This document shows positions 1-11,800 of a DNA stretch of 64,000 nucleotides, in pieces. The stretch's first letter is position 1. Each line of letters starts with the position of its first letter. The position numbers and the translations under genes were made by a program. The notes below the pieces were generated by a model, which saw only the letters and a list, made by a program, of their open reading frames with translations, was not told the DNA's origin and did not search any database. The DNA lies in assembly GCA_020137815.1 (NCBI GenBank), contig CM035357.1, positions 2,388,432 to 2,452,431 of the forward strand, given 5' to 3'. This DNA comes from Hormiphora californensis (taxonomy: Eukaryota > Ctenophora > Tentaculata > Cydippida > Pleurobrachiidae).

Positions 1-2240
1 AACAACACATAAAGTGAGAAAGAGATAGCGAGAGATTGTACGTGAGAGGTTATACCGAGGTATAGTACGAGAAATACAGAGAGGTTTCGTTTCACAAAAG
101 GAAATTGAAGTAATCTAGCTGGATGAGCATTTCTTACCTGCCGCAGGTAACCCCGTATAATTTCCCTTTGCTCAATAAGCGGGTGACTGTGTTTGGAGAC
201 ACTAACACGCTGTTGCTCCCCACTCCAACCCTCATCCCATGACGGACCGGGCGTTGCTAGGGCCGTGGAGTCCTTAGCAACGGATCTCGTGCTCCAACTG
301 TCACCCCGGGAGAATGTTTGTTGGGGAACCTGTGTGGGAATAGGGAGATGAGTTGTGAGAGTGGTATTTAGTGGGTTTCACCAACATTTGTGTTACACAG
401 CTCACATAGCCATATTTTGAACACACACGTCCTTGTAGCAATTGTGTGGTGTTGTCGGACCCCGATTTACCGAACAAAACCCTTTCTATTCCCGGGAGTA
501 TCCCGGTATATCGGGGTCTAACTGTATTGTAAGGTATTCAGGCTGATAAACATGTCGCATAGGGAAGCCACCCACTGCACTTACTGATAACACCCCTTTA
601 CCTCGACATTATATTGACACAATATCTCTTAATCTCTCCTAGTTATAGTAACAATCTCACATCGCCTATCTCCTAGTAACAATCTTACCGTCACCCCCCT
701 ATTCTCATATTGCATGCATGCTGCACACCAGACCCAGACTGGGTGTTATACAAAACCATCTTTGGGATCTTTTTATTTAATTAGTCGGGGGCAACTATTT
801 CGACCAGTCTACTCGTCCAGTAAACTAATCAGCCCCAATTACTACGCCAATCTAAAATAATCAAATTGTCCCATACTATATCCCAGCTGAAAGTGAATAT
901 CAATTTACCGCTGTAAATTATTACACCTGAATATCAAAAAATTATAATTACCAATACCAAAAATTTACCGCTGAATGCTGTCTCGGTGAGGTGGTTGGAG
1001 ACAGGTTTTGTGTTCTCAGTGCTGCCTCCTTCTGCTCCTGGACTACAGCCCGATTCTCTTCAACCCTCATCTCCTGTAATAGTATATAGGTGGTAACTGA
1101 TAACCCATGTAACTCCTGATTAACATGAACATCTAGAGTTAGATAGGATAGTGTGTAGGGGGTAAGTAACTTGTACCCTATCCTACTCGAATAGTGATGC
1201 GCGAGAAACACTGAAAGCAAGAGACAAACAGGTGAGAGAAGCCCGCATATATCTAGACGTACTGCTTGGATAGGATGAGAATATACCAAGAATCGATAAC
1301 AGAAAACAGAGGAAAAAGGAAATATGTAAATACACCAAACATATTATTTACCTGTAACTCCTTGAGTTCCTTCAGCTCTGGCAAGGGGCTGGTGGTGTGA
1401 AGGTTGTCCTGTAGGTAGGATCTGAAGGCTGCCTTTATGTGGGCCTGAACCTTCTGCTGGGCAGGCGAGGTACTTCTGGCTACTGCAACTCGCTCACTGA
1501 AGTGAGATAGTTATGGGTCAGGATATGGATTTGAAGGTAAGTAAACCAGCACCAGCAACTATAATACTGGTCATTGGTGGGGGGGGGGTTTGAGTGTTGA
1601 CGGGGTGTTGTCATTGGCTTCTTCTCTTAGGACGCCAGGGCAGGTTCGGCTTTTTTGCCCCCCCCCCTTTAACTATATACGCCAGCTGTATATCTCCCTC
1701 TCTCCCCATGAGCACGTGTAAAACCAGCTCCCAGACTATTTCTAGTGTCACTTTGATCGAACTCAATTTCACGTGGATAAGTTTCGAAGCAGCGGAGAGA
1801 GGGGGAGTCAGAAAGAGCGACAGACAGAGAGGGGAGGGAGAGGGGAGGGAGACAGAGCGACAGAGAGAGACACTTGTTGCAGCAACAACGAGCTAATTAT
1901 ATAGCACTGAGTTGCTGAGCTGTCTAGCGTCTCTGTGCTCAGATATAATGTTTTTGTCAGTTCATTCTGTTTGATAGTTCTCACAGAACGGGGCGTACAA
2001 TGTACGCCGTACGGCGTACATACTACATCTTCAGACTTCAGTACATTTTCTATACATTTCTATCTTATTTTCGGCTGGTTAAAGTGCTATACCAGGCAGT
2101 ATAGTTGTTGAGTAAGATAGTGGAGAGAGTTATCTAAAAACAAACACATCTCGCTCTCTAATATCCTCAAGCGCGGTTGTCTAGCTAGCTATATTGCCCG
2201 GAGCAATTACTTGCTGCAAACACTTATCTAACGTCCTAGT

Positions 2241-2329
<89 letters not shown>

Positions 2330-5300
2330 ATCTGTCTCTATAATCTGTTTGTCTCTCCCCCTATCCTTCTCTATCTCTCTCCCCCTCTCTCTCCCCTCTA
2401 TCGAGATCACTATTTTCTCCAGCTTTGATCATCTTCATAAACCACGGTAGTGCGGTGTACACGCAGTTTCCTGATCTTTCCTCAGACTCTCTTAGGCTCA
2501 TGGAGCTCTGAATTTGTTGTGGTTTAATAATTTCCTGTTATCTCACAGTCTGTCTTACTACAGCACTATATCTCATTCACTATTAAGCGCTGGCAGGCTC
2601 ACAGTCTGTCTGCAGCACTATATCTTTCATTCAGCGCTGGCAGGCTCTTTGGGGTAGCTGGCGAGTTAGCAGATATCGCTAAATAGCATTAGTATATTTG
2701 GGATAAAAGGATATTTTAGTATATACCTGAGGGTATCGACGACCTTGAATTGTTTGATAAGTTCCACCCGTTTACTATTACCCTCATCCAGGGAATACCG
2801 GACCTTGCCTGCACTGAAATAGTATAATAATTATGAAGGGGGTGGGGGCCATTAGGGGACCTAATATAGCTGGTCTCGCGTGATGATAATTATTGCAAAT
2901 ATTGGTTTTCCGTACTGAATACTGTATAGTTAGTGGGAATAATGGATTATGGCGAATGCGTTCTGGTCTGTGTAATATACACAGCTTGTAAACAGTAGTG
3001 TGTTTTAAGTGCAATAAAGCGATACTAATTAACTCAGTAACTCAGCTTCGTTTATCATTTTCTCTCTCGCTAACAGGACACTTTCCGCAGACAAAATTAG
3101 TCGTCCGCTACCCCTAGACATGTTACTGCGAGGTCAAACTTTTGGGACATTTATGGCTTATGTGCCTCAAAGGGTTAACATTTTGAGGCCCATTATAGGA
3201 CACTCACCATATGGACTTGTGAATCTTAGTGTAACTTGCTATCAGTTTATCACACTTCTCTTTAGCTTCCATTAGTTTCTGAAACAAAACATCAAAATTA
3301 GTAGAAAAAACAGTGTACTCTGACTAAAAATAGGATGTTGTAGAAAAACTTCAAGGGAGTTGGAAAATTAAAATTGAAAGATCGCAATGCTCATAAACTG
3401 GGCTCTGGGAATCCCTTTCCCCCGCACTCAATTGCACACACCTTATATAATTAACTTTAATTAATTGTACTCACCCTATAATTATCCTCCACTGTGTGAT
3501 CAGCATTCCTAAGCTTGGCTTCTTCTCGCGCACTGAAATAACAAGTTGTTTTTTTTGTCGACCGAATAACAAGGATTAAATATATTTCCGCCTTGACAAT
3601 TATAAGGTGTAAACTATGGCGGTATAAGTTGGCGATATATATTTGACAGCGAGGTGTGAACTAAGGTGCAAGATCAGACGGACTGTTGTTGACTTGTTAC
3701 AAACAAAGGGTCCTATAAATAGTCCAAAAATATTCCACTTCCCCAAATTGCCTTGTGTCATTCCATTTCCGGTCTTGGTACCTCGCCAAATGTTCATACA
3801 ACAACAACCAACCAGATTTGAGTTGAGTTGTGTTGTTCACGTGGTCAACACCAAGAAGATTCTACCTCACGAACTGATCTTGAAGAGTGTTACAACATCT
3901 CTTCAGTTTAATATCCTCTAAGTTGAATACCCTCTTATTGTGATTTCCAGTCAGTTTCCAGTCCTCTAAAAAACCCAGCTATTTCTGACCAAGTTGATTC
4001 AGAAAACACTTTCTATCTTTAGGGTTTAAATGTTAAACTGTGCGGGTGTAAAGGCCCTAGTGGGACCCTTTATAATCCAGTTCCTGGCGGCTGGGTGCTC
4101 CTATCTTCCCAGTTCATTCTATGTGATCCACCTACACGAGGAACTAGGTACGTTCTATTCCATAAAATTAACCGGGCAAAATCATTTCTTCTGATATATG
4201 AGAATTCCCGGAAAATCGGTGATGGAGAAAGCAAAACTTACAATTTGACTACCCCCTCTTTTTCTCAGATGTACCCCGGATCATAATAGGAGTATTTGGA
4301 ATGGCCCCTGCTGTGGGATATCTTATGAATGTACCTCTTAACATAGTTGATATGCTCCTTGAGAGGAGGACCATGTCCCTTAGGACTATTCTTCAAGTGG
4401 GAACAGCAATTACCGCACTGGGATCAACAGGTAGGGCAATGACAGATATAGCTAGTATAATTCCAATTGGAGGGATCACATAGTCCCTGGATCCTGAATT
4501 GTGTTTCATTCTCTGTAATTCATATTGGTCCTCCAATGCAAATTTTGTGATTCATACCAGGATCAAAGAAACTACAATCTCTAACCAATCTCTCTTTCAG
4601 CCCAAGGTATAATCGGGTGGGCTGCCCCCACCATTGGTATCTACAACTCCATGTCAATACTCATAATCCTCAAAATCATCCACGGTTTCGTGGCCTTCCT
4701 TATCAGTCACTGCATATATTTCTGCTACGAAGCCTGGCTGCCTGACCACGTCAAGGCGGGAAATAGTTTCGGGAACAGTGGGAATTATCTCGGCGGTGCT
4801 TTTGCAGCGTTTCTGGGTGGGATCAGCTACACCCAATGGGGTTGGCCAGCGCCATTTTTTGTCTGGGGAGGTATCTCTGGGATCGTTTGGGTTCTCATGT
4901 TCTGGCTTCTACCTCCTGATTCTCAGCCGGTATACCGGAGTAGATCAGATCACCAGGATGAGACAATGATCACCCTGGAGAAACAGTTGTCAGAACCAAA
5001 AGGTGCACCATTGACACCCCTGTGCGTGGTGGTCTATGTAGCTCACAGCATGGGAGAGCTGGTAGTTGGGTGTATGGGATCTCTGTTCAGTTCGTTCATG
5101 TTGTCCGAATTCGGGATTACCATAGCAACCAGCACGAGTTATATTTTCCTGCTCCTGTTCGCGGTAATGTTCGGTGGTGTACTAGTTGGTGGTATTCTCC
5201 AATCACGGCTACTCCGGTGTGCTGAACTTGTCTGTCTGGGTGGGTTTCTTCTTGCTCTGGGGGTTTACCTGATATTCCCATACCCTTCTACTGATTTTCT

Positions 5301-8125
5301 CCATTCCATCGTCCCATATTCATCCTACCTAGCGGTTATTTTCCTGGGTTTAGGTCTCGAATGTTCCACCCTATCCTGCCTTTTCTTAGTAGAAGATCTC
5401 CAGAAACTGGTGGTTGGTTGCTATGGTTACAAGGCTAAATCAGCGAATGTAGCGGCCTGGCTCCACTTCTACCTAGTTTCCTGCTACAGCGGTAACATGA
5501 TGGCTCTCCTGGTCCTTCAATACATGTCGTGGGAGCAATGTGGGTGGTTGCTAGGTGGGTGTGCTTCTGTTACCATGGTTATCGGGGGCATCTTTGAGGT
5601 TATCCTCCGGTCCCGGGGCTTCTACTCCCGGGAAGGGTATGGGATGCTATCGAGGGGTAGCAGTGGACGGAGTGAGAGTTTGGATTCACCCCCTGCTGTT
5701 TTGGAAGTGGATGCCAACACGGGCCGGTGACATGACTAACAAGGAATGAAGCCGTGATTCTATGGCTCAGAGTGGACATTGGACAGATGGAAGATGAATG
5801 ACGAGATCTGAACACAACTAGCATGAAAAACAAATGGGAAAGGAATGGGAGGGAATATGGAATTGGAATCGGACTTTAACCAACTAATTAATTAGTTCAA
5901 TTACCTGGCGATGATGTTGAGACACTTTTCACAAAGGCGAAGGGAATGCTGCACGGGAGCGGGTGGTAGTTCTTTACCAAGGGACACGATAGCTTCCTCA
6001 AGCTCCACAAACTGAAAATTGTTATTGTTATTGTTATTATTTTAAGGTGTTATTAGTATAATTTCATAACTTGTTATTGCTGATTTTGGTTAGTTTTCTC
6101 AGATGAACTATTTGCTGTACCATTTTAATTTGCTGTAAGTTATACATTTTGAATTCTATAATTTTGAAAACAATTGTTTTTCTGAAAGTCGATGGGGCCA
6201 CCTAAACTATGTATCTAATAACTATAAGAGTTGTGTTTTCGTATCTTTCATAACAAAACGGAAGGGTTCCTTCATGGAATTTGGCCGACCCCGTTTTGAG
6301 AGTGCCGAGCCGGGTGCCGGCCCTCAGACAAGAATTACGTACCTGACTGCAATCAGAGCACAGTAACTCTGCACAGAGGCGACAGTGGTGCTTCCTGAGT
6401 CGCAGGATGGTTCCGGTAAGACCACACCCGGTACAGCCGTCTGACTCGTTGAACCATGGGACTACCCTCTGTTCTACCTCTGTAGTTGGGGGAGGGGTTG
6501 TGAAGTTTGGGGAGGACTCTTGTAGTTGGGAAGGAGTTGTGAAGTTTGGGGAGGACTCTTGTAGTTGGGGGAGGGGTTGTGAAGTTTGGGAGGGGTTGTG
6601 AAGTTTGGGAGGAGTTGTGAAGTTTGGGGAGGACTCTTGTAGTTGGGGGAGGAGTTGTGAAGTTTGGGGAGGACTCTTGTAGTTGGGGGAGGAGTTGTGA
6701 AGTTTGGGGAGGACTCTTGTAGTTTGGGTAGAAGTTGTTGAGAGGGGGAGAAAAGGAGAGTACTTGGCATTTACTTAGTACTAGCGGGGTTGAAAGCTGA
6801 AGTTGAAAGCTAAAGTTGCATGAATAGACAGAGGAGCTAACTCCCCTATTACTTACCTCTAAGATTCTTGTTCCCAGCTGCAATCTCACTGACCAACGCA
6901 GTCACCAGCTTATCAATGAAAGGAGGGTAGAGAGTTAGGTGGAGTCCTAGAGAGTATAGACTATCCGAGAGTTGTGTTCAGCAAACCGTTCATACCAAAC
7001 CGAGCTTCCTTATTTGAATGTAACCCCGTTTTGATAGTGCGCTCAGATCGGGACAGTACCAGCTCAGACAAGAATTACGTACCTGACTGCAATCGGAGCA
7101 CAATAACTCAGCACAGAGGCGACAGTGGTGTTTCCTGAGTCGCAGGATGGTTCCGGTGAGACCACACCCGGTACAACCATCAGATTCGTTGAACCATGGG
7201 ACTACCCGCTGTTCTACCTCTATAGGAGGGGGTTGTGAAGTTTGGGTAGAAGTTGTTGAGAGGGGAGGAGTTGTGAAGTTTGGGGAGGACTCTTGTAGTT
7301 GGGGGAGGAGTTGTTGAGAGGGGGAGAAAAGGAGAGTACTTGACATTTACTTAGTACTAGCGGGGTTGAAGCTCATTCCTCTATAAATTACCTCTAAGAT
7401 TCTTGTTCCCAGCTGCAATCTCACTGACCAATGCGGTAACCAGCTTATCAAGTCGGAGATGTAACTTAGTCGCTTCCTTTTGTGAGTGACTAAGCCGCTT
7501 TGGACGAACCGCCTTGAACACCTTTGTTAGATTGTTATTGACACCTGCAGAGGTGGGATTGGTTATGTTGGACAATGGTATTTCTCCCCTCGAATTTCAA
7601 GGCGGGCTAGGACCCTTAGCCGCGTGGAGGGCTGGACGTGGATCTACCTAATACACGCGATAATAGGAAGAAGGACGAAATATCCTACCAATTAGTTGTG
7701 GTGCGATATCCTCCCACTGCCCAGCAGGGGATGCTCTAGAGGAGGGTCGAGGCGAGGATGAGGGCGAGGGACCAACTGGTTTAGCTGGTACTATGACATC
7801 ATCATTAGCAATCCAACTCATCGTGTAGTCTTTAGCTCTGGACATCATTGCTGTAGAGAGGAGGGGGTTTAGTTGCTGTAGAGAGGAGGGCGGGTTAGAA
7901 ATATTACAGGGGGAGTTACTCCCCTATCACTTGAGGGGCATTTGGTTCAATTGGGGGGGAGCGGAGGGGGTATATGATTTAATTGAGGGGAGTGGGGGAC
8001 ATCTGATTCTAAATTAACCTACATTTTAGAGGTGAAGTCTCTTCAAAGTGAACAGGAAAATGATCCTGAAGAAGGGCGGCTGTTTGGAATCCTTCCTTAC
8101 ATTCCGGACAAATAAACCCCTCCAT
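1..8125 (-). CDS. RBSN: Rabenosyn-5-like FYVE protein (3' end outside window)
   Basis: Rabenosyn-5 is a PI3P- and Rab-binding effector that works in early-endosome fusion and recycling. Exons deduced on the minus strand are 8125-~8020, 7853-7689, ~7588-7392, 7219-7083 (or its copy 6479-6343), 6011-5905, 3532-3475, 3278-3208, 2813-2727, 1496-1352, 1073-969 and 329-138; the gene continues beyond base 1. The first exon encodes MEGFICPECKEGF plus a distal HxxxH, matching the N-terminal C2H2 finger of the family. The FYVE domain is split: one exon has the two CxxC-type pairs around RKHHCRLC, and the next supplies the last pair in LRLCEKC. Later exons give a coiled coil and the SHPLIEQREIIRGYLRQ segment, which resembles the human Rab-binding helical hairpin. 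The order and sequence of all these pieces agree with human RBSN, so the identity is strong. An SLC18B1-like gene lies in the intron 5904-3533. Confidence 0.88.
455..527. mobile_element. Short copy of the pogo-like MITE
   Basis: It starts GTCGGACCCCGATTTACCG and ends CGGTATATCGGGGTCTAACT, the same ends as the element at 45446. It lies in a rabenosyn intron. Confidence 0.65.
2241..2330. repeat. (CT)n microsatellite
   Basis: A near-perfect CT run in a rabenosyn intron. The open frame through it is meaningless. Confidence 0.95.
4030..5730 (+). CDS. SLC18B1: SLC18B1-like MFS transporter, nested gene
   Basis: The protein is a complete major-facilitator membrane transporter of about 469 residues (human SLC18B1, a vesicular polyamine transporter, has 456). 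Exons are 4030-4147, 4269-4430 and 4601-5730; phases match at both introns and the total is divisible by three. The start MLNCAGVKALVGPF runs directly into the first membrane helix. Later segments line up with SLC18B1: GVFGMAPAVGYLMN around helix 2, the GNSFGNSGNYLGGAFAAF helix with its WGWPAPFFVWG continuation, and YVAHSMGE...LSEFGITIATS after the central loop. About twelve hydrophobic stretches are visible. The whole gene lies inside an intron of rabenosyn-5 on the opposite strand. Substrate is inferred from the family only. Confidence 0.82.
5731..5904. other. Gap between nested gene stop and rabenosyn exon
   Basis: Only 174 bp separate the transporter stop codon from the minus-strand donor of rabenosyn exon 6011-5905. 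No AATAAA was found here. The plus-strand 3' end may therefore overlap the antisense exon. Confidence 0.4.
6343..6479 (-). CDS. RBSN: Second copy of the first FYVE exon of rabenosyn-5
   Basis: This 137 bp exon encodes the same residues (VPWFNESDGCTGCG ... HHCRLC) as 7083-7219, with only synonymous-looking differences, and both copies keep an acceptor AG and a donor GTACGT. The tandem duplication also copied the end of the preceding exon: 6857-~6908 repeats the KLVTALVSEIAAGN codons. Since 137 is not a multiple of three, splicing both copies back to back would shift the frame. The copies are therefore either mutually exclusive, or joined through the small copied exon at 6857-6908 (52 nt after an AAG acceptor), which would restore the frame. 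Confidence 0.7.
6480..6730. repeat. Minisatellite, ~40 bp unit, in rabenosyn intron
   Basis: About six copies of a unit built from GAAGTTTGGGGAGGACTC and TTGTAGTTGGGGGAGGAG lie directly upstream (on the minus strand) of the duplicated FYVE exon. On the minus strand they read as a long polypyrimidine tract ending at the acceptor. A shorter version sits before the other exon copy at 7220-7330. Confidence 0.85.
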
Positions 8126-8848
8126 GATCGATAATAGTTCTTTCTCAACTGGAGCAAAGGTGGTTTATATCGAGTTATTGGGCAGAGTTTTCAGTAGCAC
8201 CCGGGATGGAGTGAGGGATGGTCACACAGATGAAGTCCTTGATGGCTGTTAGATCGGGCACAATATCACGTGATATAACTTCTCTGGATCACGTGTTCAT
8301 TGTTCCCCTCCTCCACCACCTCCACCGCTGTCATACTACATGATCCTAGATTGAATAGATCAGAGGTTAGTAGGTTACGAATATAAAGGGTTGGGGCTGA
8401 AAGTAGGAATGGGTATGATTGGGATTGGGGGACGGATACTGGATAGGAAGAGGAAATCGTGAACTTTGTGTACCGCAAGGAATTTATATTCTATCGGTAA
8501 GTGAATACACAATAAAACAACTTTGATTTACGGGAAATAAAACATTGAAAAAGTGATCAACACAAAACAAAGAAATCACAGGTAAAAGAATACACTTACA
8601 GCATGCTACTAAAGTAATAGTACAAATTATGAATAATACAAGTTTACACACATATATGTGACACATCTGACCCCAAATAGTAAAATTGTAATGAAGTTGA
8701 AAAATAAAGGGATAAAATAATTAGTTCGTTATATGTTCGTTAACTGTTTGCTGTTCCTGTTTACCCTATTTCACCCTATCAAACCCATTCGTGACTATTG
8801 ATGACGTCATCATATTAGTGAAGCGTCACGATGACGTCATAGTGGTGT
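8126..8848. promoter_or_regulatory. Spacer between rabenosyn start and next gene, with CRE-like palindromes
   Basis: No coding sequence is seen here. A perfect 14 bp palindrome TGATGACGTCATCA at 8799-8812 and a second GATGACGTCAT at 8830-8840 contain the CREB/ATF core TGACGTCA. They are about 700 bp upstream of the rabenosyn ATG and just past the stop codon of the neighbouring minus-strand gene. A regulatory role is inferred. Confidence 0.45.
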
Positions 8849-11800
8849 TTAGTGTAACATAGCTCCCTGATTATGAATAGCACAGAACTCCTTGATACGC
8901 TCAACATACTCCCGCTGCTCCACTGACAGACACGCACCTTCCTTCAATTCCCACCTGGAGTTGAAATAAATGAAAAACTACTGCTCCTTCATAAAACCAT
9001 GCAATGCTCCTTCATAAAAACAAATATCAATCACATACCGTGAAGGAATGTAGGTCAAGAGGAGCTCGAGGGAGTGGTACTCAGCGAGGCGAGAGTAGTC
9101 CCAGGAGTGGGATATGATATCAACGACCGTAAAGAGGCCCAAGTTTCGGAACTCTATGAGCGGGTTGAAGGGCCCGGAACATCTCGGTAGAATTCTTACA
9201 GATCGCAGAAAGGAGGGCGTGTTGGTATTTCAGAACATCCTGTGGAGTTTTGTTAACAGAATGTTTTATATCAGGGATGTGTTCAAGCTGTCAGGCCAAT
9301 ACTCTGACCACTGTTCTCACGCACCATGGTCAGGCCAATCATGCTCTGACAGTGTCCCAACATTTTACGATTGAACAAACAATACCTCGATTTCCACGAT
9401 CATATCCAGGATGGTATCCAGTAGTCCAGGATACACCGCCTCTATGACATCCACATCACTTTCCAGATGGATACTATCCGGCAAACTAAAGGGTAGGGGG
9501 TGTTATAGGAGGGGGACTACTACTGCATTGAAATCAATGTGGATAGTGGCTAAACTAACAAAATTAGTGGGATCTTGTTTTGTTTGCACCTGACTGCTTT
9601 TACTTTTAAGAAGGGTCAAGGGACGGCCGGGGGTATAAAGTAGATTGAAAGAACACGCAACCCAATTATGATTTATAAATCCAAATGGTGCAATATTTTA
9701 CTCATTCTAACCTGATGAGAGATAATCCGAGCGAGAGTTGTTCCTGTAGCCCTCTGATACACAACTCTACTTGGTCTGACTCAGCATCCATGAACTTTTT
9801 AGCGCCCGTAGAAAGTGTAATCACATCTGGAAGAATACAGTTAGTATCAAAAGTTACCTTTTTGAATATATTTTTGACTGGAGTCTGGAACAACTTGAAC
9901 AAGTTGGGAAAACTCGCCCGATAAGAACATACTGATTTTAAATCAGTGATTTACCAATGAGCTTGGCAGTATCTCAATCGAAATAAAACACATCACACTT
10001 ACTGAGAACGTTCTTCATCAAGATTGCTCGTGTAGAGTCCCCTATTTTCTTGAGGATGGGCAGTGCATCAGCAGGTACCTCAGGTAAGGGCAGTCTAACC
10101 AGACCTTTAGGGAATAGCAAGAAATTGTGTCAAAATGGTGTTAAAACTTTCTCAAAATCTTTCTCAACGAAATAATACAGCTGTATTTAGGACGCGAAAA
10201 TCTTTCTCAAAAATTAGAGAGCCTGACCAGATCTGCTCTTACCTGTTTTTTCACTGGTGGCCTTGTAATACCGATCACATATCAAATTTGGGTTGTACAG
10301 AAGTCTCTTCAGGAAGAACGCCAATATCTGCAGGAATGAATGGGTGTAATTAGAAAATACTATTGAACAGTATAAAATATTCATGGGGTATAATTACTGG
10401 GGGCACTACTGTGAAACTAGAGGACCTTAGGACTAACGCCAAAGGACGAGAGGCCACATTTTGTCCCAGAAACAGGAAACCTAAAACACATGAGTATGCC
10501 AGGAATGATATATCCTTTCCCTTTGCATTGCTAGGCCTGAGGCCAGTAGGACATGGATTTTCATGAGTAAAGGGCGCTAGATAATTAGAAACAAACACAA
10601 AGACGTCTTTCCTGGAAGCACCTTTTGTTGTAACCAAACAGAAGTTCTACGTTAGATGGACATACAGCGAGCAAGGATCTTGAGACTTCTGGTTAATCTA
10701 CATCAGATGGGCCTTTTTGATGCAGATGAACTGCACCAGAAGTTCCGAGCTGTAAACGTTTACCCTCTTTAGATCCTTACTCGCTATGTGTCAACGTGGA
10801 GCTTGTGGTGAAGTTCATTTGCATCTGGTTCTTATAAAACCCTCTCACTATTCATAACAACTACTGTGCCCCCATTGGTTCACCTTTAGGATTATCTGAT
10901 GCCTGATTGGTCGCTGGGTTCTTATCACGTGATATAACTGTCGCAGACGCGAAGCGATTAAAGAACAGAATTAAACTCAAGGACTTCTTGAATCTTACTA
11001 CTAAGCTTTGTAACATATCTATCTCTGATCTGCTTTGTTTGGAAACGACAGGGACTTTGAGCTGTAAATGTTACACACTTCCCGAACTGCTTCCGCCTGC
11101 GGATTTCGAGGATGTGTTCTTCTTTTTGTGGCCGTTATAAATCAAGCAGTTTTCGGATTGCTAACAGGTAATTCATTGTCAAAAGTTAATTTGCTGGTGA
11201 TCAAGTTAGTTGATTAAAATTAATTCCCTCCTAAATTAATTTTAGAGCCACGTGAGACGAATGCTTTAGTTCCTTCCTCGACATGGCTATCCTACGAATA
11301 CCCAAATTACCCAGCCACCAACTCTATTGATCAAGATCTCAAAACCTGTTCAGTTGCAGACCGGGCTACCGGTGAATCAGAAGTATGGTGAGTTTAACTT
11401 AACAACAAATTACATTAATTAATTTGACACAAATTCGGTGAATTTAGTATGAAATCACCTTCCTCTGTGCTAATGCTGCATTCTCGGAACGCGTTTGAGT
11501 AGTCACTTGCACGTCGCGGGCTCCCCGCCAACCCTCCAAACCCGAGTGAAAATGCTAATAACGAACACGTTCCAAGAAAGGAGCATTTATAACTCTTATA
11601 CTAAATCTCCTACAGGCATATCGTGGAGTTTCCTAGTGCCTATAAAATCGACAAGGTAGTGCTCTACTCAATTTTCTATAACAACCAGGGGTTTGGATGG
11701 GAGTCTGACTTTGGCTATTGCTTGAATAGCATAGTAAATTGGAATTACTGTCTCTCAAGTTATTATGATACCGTTGTGTATGTTTATGAAGGTAAATATG

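Noticed and set aside
6474-6889. Pro/Thr/Ser-rich frames (TPPPTTRVLPKLHN)
   Set aside because: They translate the intronic minisatellite before the FYVE exon copy.
10656-10772. 38-codon plus-strand ORF as a small protein
   Set aside because: No start context, splice evidence or recognisable feature; kept only as a note.
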